A DNA stretch of 64,000 nucleotides from Diaporthe sp. PMI_573 (Eukaryota; Ascomycota; Sordariomycetes; Diaporthales; Diaporthaceae), in assembly GCA_021399435.1 (NCBI GenBank), contig JAJTUP010000036.1:62001-126000 (forward strand), given 5' to 3'. Under the pieces are notes generated by a model. The model ran no database searches and was not told the DNA's origin. It worked only from the letters and a program-made list of their open reading frames with translations. Numbering within the stretch: position 1 is the stretch's first letter; each line of letters opens with the position of its first letter. Shown in pieces: positions 21,952 through 31,285 of this stretch. The translations under genes and the position numbers were made by a program.

Positions 21952-23764
21952 ATGGGAGACGATCAGGGCTCGGGTGGGCCGCAGCTCCCCCTTCGGCCCC
22001 GTTCATCAAGACGCAAAATGTCCTCCCCACCCCGCCAGCGCAGTCCCTCCAGGGCAACTCCCCGCCGCAGCTCGTCGCACCCACCCAAAGACATTGATGC
22101 CGCCACCAGCCAGCAAACCCCCAACGTCTCTCGATCCTCTGCGCCGCCTTCATCCGCCGCGCGCTTCTCCATCCGCACACCTGGCAACCAGGTGCTCGAC
22201 TTCCGATCATCGCGCCACCTGCCCTCCGCCTCGGGCCGCAAGGGAGCAGGAGCCGGCAGTGCCGTCCCCACCCAATTCACCCCCCACGGCCGTGCCGCCA
22301 TCCGCACCTTGGACTCTCGACGCGCCGCTATCAATGAGATCAGCACCCCGGGTCGGAACCGCCGGCGCTCCGTGCGTGATCAGAGAGAGACGCCGCGCGA
22401 TGTGTTGCGGGCCCTGAGTCGTTCCCTGGCGCCCAAGTCCAAAGTGATCACCACGTCGTCGAGCTCGTCGCCGGATGACCCTACAAACAGTGGCCGCAAG
22501 CGGGGAGGGCGCGGCCAGAGCCGGAGCAGGAGAGGTGGGCCCGTTACGATACCTGAAGACCCCGATGACAGCGATGAGTTCCCTATCGACAGACCGCGGT
22601 TGTCCCTGCCGATCGACGACGTTAGTGACGACGATCTCCGACCGCCGAGGACGTCCGGGCTGGAGGATCTCGAGGACAACTTCACAATGCAGAGCATAGA
22701 GCTGCCCCGCAGGCAGACTCTGGACAACCAATCGAGATATTCAATGCGCATGAGTGACTACGGACCTATGAACGACCTCCCGAGCGACGACGATGTTGGT
22801 GTCGACTCGGCCTTCTTCCCCCGCGCCAATTGGGCTGGTGACGAAGGCGATGACTCCGGCATGGCGGGTCTAGGTGACGACGACGCTGCTTTTGAGAGGA
22901 TCGACGATGACGAGGCAGGCCGCAGGGAAACGCTGGGAAGGGAGAGCTTTGGGGCCATCGAAGTGAACTTTGATGACGCCGACCAAAGCACAGTCATGCT
23001 ACAGCCACAGGTCGAGTCGAGTCCCCGGAGAGAAAGTTCCTCGTCCCCACGAAACGAGGCTTTTGGGATGGAAGACGCTCCCCTGCCTGAAGAAATGGAG
23101 GTTGACGATAACGCCGCCCAGTCGCTAGACCTGCGCAGCAACGGCGAAGCTGAAGCTGAAGGTGATAGTGACATTGATTTCGGCGACTTGGCCTCGGGAG
23201 CAGCCATCGCAGAGGCTGTCGGACAGACGACAAAGCCATCAAGATCAAATCGGTTCAAGAAACCCGGCAAGAAAATCTCACAGCATGGCATCGAGTATCC
23301 TTCGCTTCCTCCAGGAGTCGTCAAGAGAGTCGCGCAACGCTTCGCCGGCAAGTCCAAAATATCACCGGACACCTTGGCCGCCCTGGTGCAGGCGTCCGAC
23401 TGGTTCTTTGAACAGCTCGGGGACGATTTGTCCGCATACGCCAAACATGCGGGTCGGAAGACGATCGAGGAGAGTGACATGTTGACTTTGATGAGGAGGT
23501 ATGTGGCATCCTTTTCGACTCGCTTTGCAGCAGGATATCATCGTAATTTTGTACATTTTGTACATTTTGTACAGGCGCTAACAAAGTCACTTTCGCCCCG
23601 TCAGACAACGGCAGGTCAATGCCAACACGACGCCATTCGCGCTCGCACAGCGTCATTTGCCACGAGAGCTCCTACAAGAGCTGCGAATGCCTCCTCCAGG
23701 ACGGGTCCAGGCGAAGAAGCGCCGGAGGTCCCCATCGGCTGGCGAGGAAGGGGACGTGACGTGA
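21952..23764 (+). CDS. CENPT: CENP-T kinetochore protein
   Basis: This is the inner-kinetochore histone-fold protein CENP-T (yeast Cnn1), which links centromeric chromatin to the Ndc80 complex. Exons 21952-23498 and 23605-23764 give 568 aa. The N-terminal half is Ser/Pro/Arg-rich and disordered. TPRDVLRAL at residues 147-155 is a short amphipathic motif of the type that binds Spc24/Spc25. A long acidic middle follows. The C-terminal histone fold starts near residue 449 (YPSLPPGVVKRVAQ) and contains KHAGRKTIEESDMLTLMRR. The intron falls in LMRR and exon 2 gives the CENP-T-specific extension (NANTTPFALAQRHLPRELLQ). The next ATG, at 22018, has a better start context and may be the true start. 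Its stop is 43 bp from the stop of the convergent SURF1 gene. Confidence 0.9.
23540..23573 (+). repeat. TTTTGTACA triple repeat in CENP-T intron
   Basis: Three head-to-tail copies of a 9-bp unit (TTTTGTACA or a near match) lie in the single intron of CENP-T (23499-23604), between donor and branch region. Confidence 0.7.
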
Positions 23765-23807
23765 GGGGCTGGTAAGCCCATGATCGATTTCAGACCACTT
23801 GTGCTGA

Positions 23808-24967
23808 TCACCAGTGCTTATTCATACGAACGCGCTTTGCGATGTCTGAAGGCGGTTTCCTGATGACCATCCACAACATGATAGAGGTGGCGAGGGACAA
23901 GCTGTACCTGTGGGGATGTCAGCATATGCTACCCCTGCAGGCGCAGTGACACCGGCGCTAAGTGAGGATATGAGAATAGGGGAGTGCAGGAAGCTTACCA
24001 GGTGAAGATATACTGAGCGTGGTTGTTCCTCAGGTTCACCTCAGCGGGCCGGCCGATCGGGATACCCTTTTGCTCGTATTCCATAAGCTCCATGTAATTG
24101 GGGTCTGTGAGGTATTGTCAGCGAGCAAACCTAGTTGTACGAAAGAAGCAGTGTAACATCTGGATTGCACATAGACAACAGTGATCACTCACCCATGGTA
24201 GCCTCAATCCACACAGGTTGGGCTCCCGTCAACTCAGCCATCTGCTTCACGTCTGGAAAGTAGAACTCCCCCTTGTCCGGCCTGTTCTCGGGCGTGAACA
24301 TGTTCTTCTTCCACGGCTTCCTTAACAGACCCTCGACCGTCACCTTGCCCGTGGGCAGGCTGTCCTTCGCACGCGCACGTTGGTGCTTGAGCCTCTTGGG
24401 GATCCACCCCCTGTTGACCAGCACGGTGCTCCCGTCAGCCCTCTCGAGCGGCGTGACGACCATGAACCCCTGCTCGCCGTCGTGCATGCGCGGGCCGATG
24501 AGCATCTCTTGGTCGTGGCGCAGCGTGCCGGAGCAGTAGACGCGGCGGTAGTCAAAGTCCTCGGCGACGACATCTGGGTCGACGCGCGGCGGCAGCGGCA
24601 GCGGTTCGCGGAACAGCCGGTCCTCGCACTTGGCGATCAGGTCCGTCTTCCACTGCAGCCGCTGCACCTGCCATGACCCCAGCGCGAACGCTGTTATAGG
24701 GATGATGGCGAGGATGATCAGCCCCGGGCCGTGCCGCCGCCCCGCGCGCACCAGGGTCGGTGGGTTGTCCAGGATCGACGTGAAGTTCGGGTCGTCGGCG
24801 GGCTGGGGCTTGTCGTGGCGTCTTGCGGATTGGCTGAATGGTCGTCTGGGAGCTGAGCTTGGTGGTGACGTTGGTGTGGTTCGAGGGGCCTTGGGGCTTG
24901 CATTCACGGTCTTTCGGAGTGTCTGCTGTGCCTGGTGAGGCCTTACTAGACGAGTGAAGGCCTTCAT
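23808..24967 (-). CDS. SHY1: SURF1/Shy1 cytochrome c oxidase assembly protein
   Basis: This is a mitochondrial inner-membrane protein needed for Cox1 maturation and complex IV assembly. Three exons (24967-24193, 24104-23999, 23907-23808) give 326 aa. The N-terminus is Arg/Ser/Pro-rich like a presequence. The first membrane segment (GLIILAIIPITAFALGSWQVQRLQWK) is followed at once by the SURF1 hallmark around GxWQVxRxxWK. Later marks are VYCSGTLRH, GFMVVTPLER, STVLVNRGWIPK and the C-terminal NNHAQYIFTWYSLSLATSIM second membrane helix, split by the last intron. I chose the ATG at 24967; an in-frame extension upstream to 25090 looks like leader sequence. All hallmark residues are intact. It is divergent from the UBX gene. 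Confidence 0.93.
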
Positions 24968-25480
24968 TTTTGACAGGAGGTGTAGGAAGCTCCTGCACTG
25001 TATTATCGAGCGGCCGTGTGTCGGCGGAGGAACTTGCGTGACGGTCGCGGGCGGACTGAAGCGATTCGGCCGGAGCTTCGGCGGGTTCAATGGGAAAAGT
25101 TTCGGCGATGATGCAACGGTTGCTCTGGCGATTGGCCAGGGAGCTCCAGAGCTCCAGAGCTCCAGGCCTAGCCCCTTCGCGGGGCCACCTAGGTACCTAT
25201 GTCACACGCACGGCAGCTTACAACTCCCTGCCTGACCTCGTCCCAGGGCGACATTGACGGGAAAGGTGTCAACTAGACCAATCGTTTGTCAAGCAAGCCA
25301 ACACAGGACAAACAACCCTGATGAACGAGAATCCCTTTGACTGTTTGACTTGCCCTCGATAATTCTCAACTTCATATCCCTCATTTTACTGTTGCAGCTC
25401 ACACGTTGATCCTCACTTGAAGCACTGACGAACCTCGTCTTACTCGCGTATAAAACGAAGACACCGAAGGGCTCTGGGGG
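24968..25480. promoter_or_regulatory. divergent promoter, SURF1 / UBX gene
   Basis: About 510 bp lie between two divergent starts. An 8-bp palindromic unit GAGCTCCA stands three times at 25141-25164. Downstream, 25360-25480 is typical leader sequence for the UBX gene. Confidence 0.55.
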
Positions 25481-27012
25481 ATGTTTTTCACCGGAACACT
25501 CCAGGAGGGCATCTCCAAGGCTCTGCAAGAAGCCAAACTGGTGGTGTGCTTGGTGACAGATGAAGAGGACGAGAGCAGGACCTGGGAACATGAGTTCCTC
25601 ACCGACGAAGCTGTCGCGCCCCTGATGGAGAAGGATGCCGTGTCCCTGCGGCTCAAAGCTGGTTCTCAGGAGGCCGGCTACCTGGCGGCCATCTTCCCTT
25701 TGCCCAAGAACCCAACCCTGGTCATCATCAAGAACGGCGAGTTGAAGGAGTACATTTCTGCAGGCACGTCCAAGGAGGAATTCGTGAGGCGGGTTAGCGG
25801 GGCTTTTCAAGCACAGGCGGCCGGTGCTGCCCCGGCGGCGCAATCAAGCAGCGCACCTGTTGCTGCTACGGCCGTGACCCCCGAAGCGCCTTCGTCGGAA
25901 TCCCAGACACCCGGCGAGGACACACCCGCGTCGTCAAGCACACCCTCATCGTCAGAGCAGCAAGGTCAACCCTCCATAGCCGCCGTCACCCAGGAAGCCG
26001 AGGTGCGCCGGCAGGCAGCCCGCAAGGAGCGAGAAGCACTGGAGAAACGCCGCAGGGAGAAGGAGCAGGAGCAGCAGGCCCAGGACCCGGTGAAGGCGAA
26101 GCAGAATGATGCCAAGAAGAAGGCGGCCGAGCAGCTCGCAGAGCGCCAGCGCCAGGCTCGGGAGGACAGGGCGAGGGTTCTGAAGCGCATCGAGGACGAC
26201 AGGGCGGAGCGCAAGGCACGCGAAGAGAACAACCGCGCGGCGAGGGAGATGGAGCGCAGGGCGGCCGCAGGCGAGGACGTCGAGGCGGTAACCGCTGCCG
26301 CAGGAGAGCCCGCGCCGACCGGCACGCGGCGACAGCATGACCAGTGCGCCCTGCAGGCACGCCTGTTCGACGGCTCGACGATTCGCACCCGGCTAACTGC
26401 GAAGGCCAACCTGAGGCGGGACGTGAGGAAGTGGATCGACGAGACCCGCACCGACGGGAACCAACCGTACTCCTTCAAGGTGATCCTCACGCCGCTTCCG
26501 AACCGATCCATCGACCCCGCCACGGAGGAGGACCAGACGCTCGAGGAGCTGGGCCTCACCCCTAGCTCGACGCTGGTGCTTGCGCCTGTTGACCGGGCTG
26601 TGCCTGCGTACCCGAGTATCAACGCCGGCCTGTACAACCCGGTCTCATACCTGATTGCCGCGGTGCTGGCGTTCATCGGCGGCATCCTGGGAAGCATTAC
26701 TGGCGCGGTGACCGGCTCGGGCAGCGCGGGAGACAACGGGGACAGCAGTGCCGGACAGCGGGCCGCGTCGGAGCAGCAAGACCGCAGCCAGGGGCAGACA
26801 ACTGGGCGGGACGGGGCCAGTGCGAGCCGGATCAAGGGTTTCCAGAACCCGGATGACAGGAAGAGGGACCGACAGCTTTACAACGGGAACTCGGTAAGTT
26901 GACATGCGTGCCCTCGACCCGGAGGGGTTGTACATTGCACGAATAGAAGGCAGCTAACAGCTCGCAGTTGAACTTTGAGCCAAGAAAGGACGAAGAAGAC
27001 AAGGACAAGTAA
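25481..27012 (+). CDS. ER-type UBX-domain protein (UBXN4/erasin-like)
   Basis: This is a probable Cdc48/p97 adaptor at the endoplasmic reticulum. Two exons (25481-26893, 26968-27012) give 485 aa. Residues 1-115 form a thioredoxin/UAS-like domain (MFFTGTLQEGISKALQEAK, ending AGTSKEEFVRRV). A low-complexity Ala/Ser/Pro linker and a long charged coiled coil (about 170-275) follow. The UBX domain spans about 285-375 (ALQARLFDGSTIRTRL to LGLTPSSTLVLAPV). The p97-contacting loop reads TPLPNRS rather than the classic FPR. A hydrophobic stretch (YNPVSYLIAAVLAFIGGILG) resembles the ER hairpin of UBXN4. The last exon encodes only 14 residues, NFEPRKDEEDKDK at its end. Family is firm; cellular role is from homologues. 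Confidence 0.88.
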
Positions 27013-27076
27013 TGACTGGGTTTCGTGCCAGGCCAGGACGGCTGCCACGCTGGTTTTGACAATGTATTTTTACTGT

Positions 27077-27107
<31 letters not shown>

Positions 27108-27348
27108 GCAATTCCGGTGATTGCCGTGCTGTATCTGTATCGCAATGCAACACGATCCAGATAAATGCCCTTAATGAGTTGAGATGTTCCAGTACTCCTC
27201 AGCTGTCCCATCTACAATCCACCACAATCCTTCCTGCCGTGTCTTGACCTATCCTGCGGTTCTCTTGCCGCACTCAAACAAGCCAGATCAACCAAACATG
27301 CCCAGCTCAAGCTCGCCATGTCCACCTGGCCCATGCCCCCCATCACAT
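27013..27348. other. convergent 3' spacer, UBX gene / MIX17
   Basis: About 336 bp between two converging stop codons. It holds the T21-A11 tract listed separately; otherwise nothing is seen. Both 3' untranslated regions should lie here. Confidence 0.5.
27076..27107. repeat. T21-A11 homopolymer palindrome
   Basis: Twenty-one T are followed directly by eleven A, 64 bp after the UBX stop and inside the convergent 3' spacer. On either strand the transcript would contain an A-rich and a U-rich run. It may take part in 3'-end formation on both strands, or be the scar of a poly(A) insertion. Confidence 0.85.
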
Positions 27349-27934
27349 CTAGTACTGGCTGGCGGCAGCCTGGCAGGCCTTGAGCTGCTCCATGTACCAT
27401 CCGCAGATAGACATGTTGCCCTGGTGCTCGTCCATGCAGTTGGTGAAGCTCTTGGTGGCGAGGGAGCAGTTGGGGCCCCACTGGTCGTTCTGGGCTTGCT
27501 GCGCGGCCTGGGGCGAGGCCTGGGCGGGTGCCTCGGCCGAGCCGCCACCGCCGAACATGCCGCCGATCGCGTGGCCGATGGAGGAGCCTACGGCAACACC
27601 ACTGTACACGTTGTCCGTTAGCAACTATGTTTCTTCTTCCCCCGATATAAGAGGTGTTTATGGGCGAATCACTCGGCTCGGGCTCTTTTTGTGTATGTAT
27701 GTATGTGACATGGCTGATCAAAGGTCAGACGTACGCAGCTGTGGAAGCCATCTGACCGAACAGCCCCGGGCCCTGGGAGGCAGGGGCCTGAGGAGCAGGC
27801 TGGTGGGGAGCCTGGGTAGGCGCGGCGTATGAAGTCGCAGGCCGGGTCTGCTGCTGGGAAGTCGGTGCCGCAGGGGCGCGCGAAGGGACAGTGGGGCGCG
27901 AAGGGGCGCGGCCGGCGGATCGTTGACGAGGCAT
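27349..27934 (-). CDS. MIX17: Mix17/CHCHD2-type twin CX9C protein
   Basis: This is a mitochondrial intermembrane-space protein of the CHCHD2/CHCHD10 family. Two exons (27934-27735, 27601-27349) give 150 aa. The N-terminus is Arg/Pro/Ala/Gln-rich and lacks acidic residues, as in the family. A central hydrophobic Gly-rich segment follows (GVAVGSSIGHAIGGMFGGGG). The CHCH domain has two CX9C pairs, CSLATKSFTNC and CGWYMEQLKAC, predicted to form disulfides through the Mia40 relay. The single intron falls just before the glycine segment. The length matches the family. Confidence 0.93.
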
Positions 27935-28301
27935 TGCGGTTGTGTGTGGGAGGTGTCGCAACGAGAGTTTAGAGAAGGAAGAAAAAAGTTGGTGTTTCTT
28001 TGCGGAGGTATGGAGTTGAGGTCGAGGTTGGAGAAAAACCCCGAGGTACAACTTACAACTGAATCGACAGAACGAATGCGCCCAGCAAAATCATAGTTAG
28101 GTAAGCCCGGAAGCCAATAGAACCGTGCTGATTTCACGCGTGGGTCCCCTGGGGCGGGCGGGCTCACAGGGGGGCTCAGGGTAGCCGGCAGAGATGCCAT
28201 TCTCCACTGTGTACAAGCCCCGTGCAGGCAACTGGGGCACTTCTCTCAGACCTGCGAATTTGCACGTCCCATATCTTGATCGAGAGAGAAAGCCCAAGTC
28301 T
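27935..28301. promoter_or_regulatory. spacer upstream of MIX17
   Basis: This 367-bp stretch carries the MIX17 promoter/leader and the 3' end of the co-oriented cupin gene. No other feature seen. Confidence 0.4.
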
Positions 28302-29162
28302 TCACGAATGTTTCTTGGAGTCTGATTTGAAGTATCCCTCACCAACCTTGGGAACATAGTACTCGGAATAAGCACCTTTGTATCCAAAAACAAGCCTCCC
28401 AATGATTGCCATGGCCCATATGAACAGGGCGTTGACCAGACACCTGATATGCTCCCCGCCAGGGACCCAGAGGAAGTCCCCTGGCATCCAGCAGTCGGCC
28501 AGGAAGATGCAAAGCTGCAGCACACTTGGCGATACCCCGGCCAACCTGCAGTCATCGAGGTAGGTCAAGGTATTGCTGAAGAAGCGCCTCTCCATCTCGT
28601 ACCGCTGCGCGTCGTACCGGTACAGGATCGACAGCGGCTGCGTGCTTCCCGGCACGTTCTCGAAGCGGTGGGCCACGAACCTGGGGATGGTGATGTCGTC
28701 TCCGGCCTTGAGGTAAATCGTTTTACCTCGTAGATACCACAGCCCCTCTCCCGACTCGACATGGAAAGATTCCGTCTGTAGCAGGTGGTAGTGGCTGATC
28801 GGGGCTTTACAGTGTGTCAGTATAATTGTCCTGCTCAGGCGGGGTGAGCCACACAGCCAGAGGCCATTGCCATTCTTCGGTCTCATCAGCTTGTGGGGCT
28901 CTCACACCTGAGGCTGGGAGACGCATCCCTGGCGCCAGGTAATGAATGCTGCAGAAGTAAAGCAAGGAAGAGGCATACCCATGAAACTACGGCTCCCATC
29001 AGACCATTTGTTATCTGGCGGGATGACCTGACGGCCAAAGTATTCTGTGCCCGGGGCGAAGAACTCGTTTACTGCGCGGCCGCCATCGTACAGGATCGGG
29101 TTTGAGTGCGCAACTTGGCTGCGAGGCACCACGGCGGGCTTGAGCAGCTGAAGGAGCGGCAT
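28302..29162 (-). CDS. cupin-domain membrane-associated protein
   Basis: Two exons (29162-28979, 28804-28302) give 228 aa. The cupin barrel is visible: APISHYHLLQTESFHVESGE (first metal-binding histidines HYH and glutamate) and GDDITIPRFVAHRFENVPG (the second His-containing motif). The C-terminal third, with LTYLDDCRLAGVSPSVLQL and ALFIWAMAIIGRLVFGYKG, has two hydrophobic segments and matches a conserved hypothetical family of ascomycetes that I recall without a known substrate. Key metal-ligand positions look intact. The start at 29162 was preferred over an in-frame one at 29231. A further minus-strand frame at 29240-29536 is not convincingly part of the gene. Confidence 0.78.
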
Positions 29163-29919
29163 CTTAACCTGTCGAAGAGATTTGATGAAGTCGACAATTA
29201 CTGTGGAGTAGCGGAGACGAGTTCTGAACATTGAAGTATCTACGGGAAGCTCGGACCGGATCTACAGTCAACGCCAAACCTCGCCCTTCGGCGCTTGGCT
29301 GGTGTGCATCCACCGCGGCTGACATCCAGCGCTACTGCTAAATCGTAGACTATTGCTGCGGGGAGATCGCAGAGAGTCGTCACGTTGGTGCCAAGCATAT
29401 TCCACCCGCTCAGAATATCAGTCGCCTTGAGAAGATGAGAATTGCCCAAGGGCTGTGACCGTCTGCTGACCTCCTTTCCCACGGCTGCGATGAAATCAGT
29501 CATCAGGACTTCATGGTCTAGAAATGCGCTTGACATGCTCTTATCAGCCGGGTATGGAACTTGGTGTCAGATCCTCCTCCCCCGGTTTTCCAGCCCTGTG
29601 CGTTCACACTGAGTAGGCGCTGGCAGGCAAGCCCGGCCCTCTGTGATGGGTATCTCTTTGTTCAACCAACGTGCTAAATGATTCTGATCAAGTATCCAAG
29701 AATCGGCCATTTCCCATCTCGTGCCTGAGCCAGATGCCTGTCTGCCTGTTTATACCGTCAGTCACCGTGAAACGAGCACTCTTCTCGGGTCTGCTCCGTA
29801 CCTGCTTTTGCTATGATACGCCCCGTTTAGTCTCAACTTCTTTGGAGCTGCTTGATAGCGGCACAATTCAATGCACCCAGCCGGTGTGGCAAAACGAGCA
29901 GGATTGACCTAATGCTGGC
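29163..29919. other. spacer between cupin gene and LRP1
   Basis: A 98-codon minus-strand frame (29240-29536) is open but I do not recognise it. No other feature seen. It should hold the cupin-gene promoter and the LRP1 3' end. Confidence 0.4.
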
Positions 29920-30658
29920 TCATTTCTTCTTGTCCTTCTTGGATTTCTTCTTGTCGCCTCTGCTCCTTTTTGCCTTTTTCCTATCGGGCTCGTTCACCCC
30001 TCCTTCCTCCGCCGCGCTGTTCGGAGCCGAGCTCTCGGCCGCCGCGACTTTTGAGCTCTCGGCGGATATCAGGTCCGCGACGGCAGAAGAAGCGTCAGAG
30101 TCCTCGGCTGGTCGCTTCTTGTTCATTCTGGCTTGGATTGCGGCCTTGGCACGCTCCTTTGCCAGTTGTTCCTTCAGCTTGGTATCAACCTCCTTGTCGT
30201 CACCAGCCTTGAGCTTGGTCAGCAAAGAGTTGCTCGCTGGAGACAAATGTCCCGTTTGGAGATTCGGTATGAAGCGAGTGGTTAGACCACTGCCGCACTC
30301 ATTCACTCACCAGGTCGGCCTTGATGAACCGGATTGCGGCCTGCGTGTTCACGCCCTGCGTTCGCTGCTCAGGCGGCTCCTCGGCCTTCTTGATCTTCTC
30401 GTAGTACTGCCGCACACGGGCGAGCTCCTTGAACACAGGGTGCTCCTTGGCGTCTGTCCCGTCGAGGCGCAGGGCCGAGAACAGGGCCGTTTCTATCGAG
30501 TACGTTGCGAGAACGTAGAGCTTGGCCTTGTCAAGAAGGGGCAGCTTGGAGGCGACTTCGCCCAAGTTGGTCAGGATTGGCCTCAGCGAGTCCTCGAGTT
30601 TGTCCAAGTCGCCGTCGAGCCGGTCGAGATGGGGTGTGATGTCCGACACATCAGCCAT
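29920..30658 (-). CDS. LRP1: Lrp1/Rrp47 (C1D family) exosome cofactor
   Basis: This nuclear protein of the Sas10/C1D family binds Rrp6 and serves the nuclear exosome in rRNA and snoRNA processing. Exons 30658-30311 and 30207-29920 give 211 aa. The helical C1D domain occupies residues 1-116 (LDKLEDSLRPILTNLGEVAS, LLDKAKLYVLATYSIETALF, RVRQYYEKIKKAEEP, AAIRFIKADL). The C-terminus is Lys-rich and ends KKKSKKDKKK, typical for RNA binding and nuclear import. I placed the acceptor at AAG before 30207, with a GCTGAC branch 13 nt away, because this restores ADL-AGDDKEVDTKL; the earlier CAG acceptor would break the frame. Confidence 0.9.
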
Positions 30659-31285
30659 GGTGCGCGACCTCGCCTTGCGACTCTTGGGGAAACCGAGTGT
30701 CCCAATGACTCCAATGGCTTGAAAGCTTGAAAGATGTAGACGTTCAGTGAACCCGAGTGTGGTGTTGTTGTGGTTGTTGTCTTCTCAAGTGAAAACAAAG
30801 AAAGTAGCCGGCGGTTTGAAAAGTTCGATGAGACTGATTTGGGAAATTGATACTGAGGTACAATGTCGTGTGTACCGCGTATGGTAGCAGGGATACGGAG
30901 GGTCATTCCTTAGCAGTGGGTCGGCTAGATGCAGACAGACCCCTGCCACCTAAAAATTTGGAGGACTGGACATTTGACCGCATGGAAAATGTGGCTGTCA
31001 TCCAGGCCGACCTCGAATTGAGACATTTGCCCCCTGTGCAAGGTCGAATATTCCTATCTTCCTGGCTAGAAAATGACACAGAAGACAGCGCATCCTGTCA
31101 CCGGATGATCCGACACGGCGAGCACTGCCCAAGCTGAACCGCATACCCATTTACGCCACCCCACGGAACGGTACGAGAGCCCCCCAACAGACCTTCGAGC
31201 CCGGCACCAGGAGAGCACCCTCGCCGCTCGCTCAGTCTCAACCACGCGTCTCTTTTCGGAGTACTCCAGTACTATGATTTTTCAG
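30659..31285. promoter_or_regulatory. divergent region, LRP1 / reductase-like gene
   Basis: About 630 bp between divergent genes. An undiscovered first exon of the reductase-like gene must be sought here, because the downstream frame has no ATG (see that entry). An open frame at 30847-31137 is unlikely to be coding. Positions 31270-31285 end in a pyrimidine tract and CAG that look like a 3' splice site. Confidence 0.45.

Noticed and set aside
29240..29536. 98-codon minus-strand frame between the cupin gene and LRP1
   Set aside because: The translation looks protein-like in composition but I recognise nothing, and no splice joins it to the cupin gene. Kept only as a possibility.
30847..31137. 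Open frame in the LRP1 / reductase divergent region as the missing first exon
   Set aside because: No donor could be joined in frame to the acceptor at 31285 with confidence, and the translation is not presequence-like.
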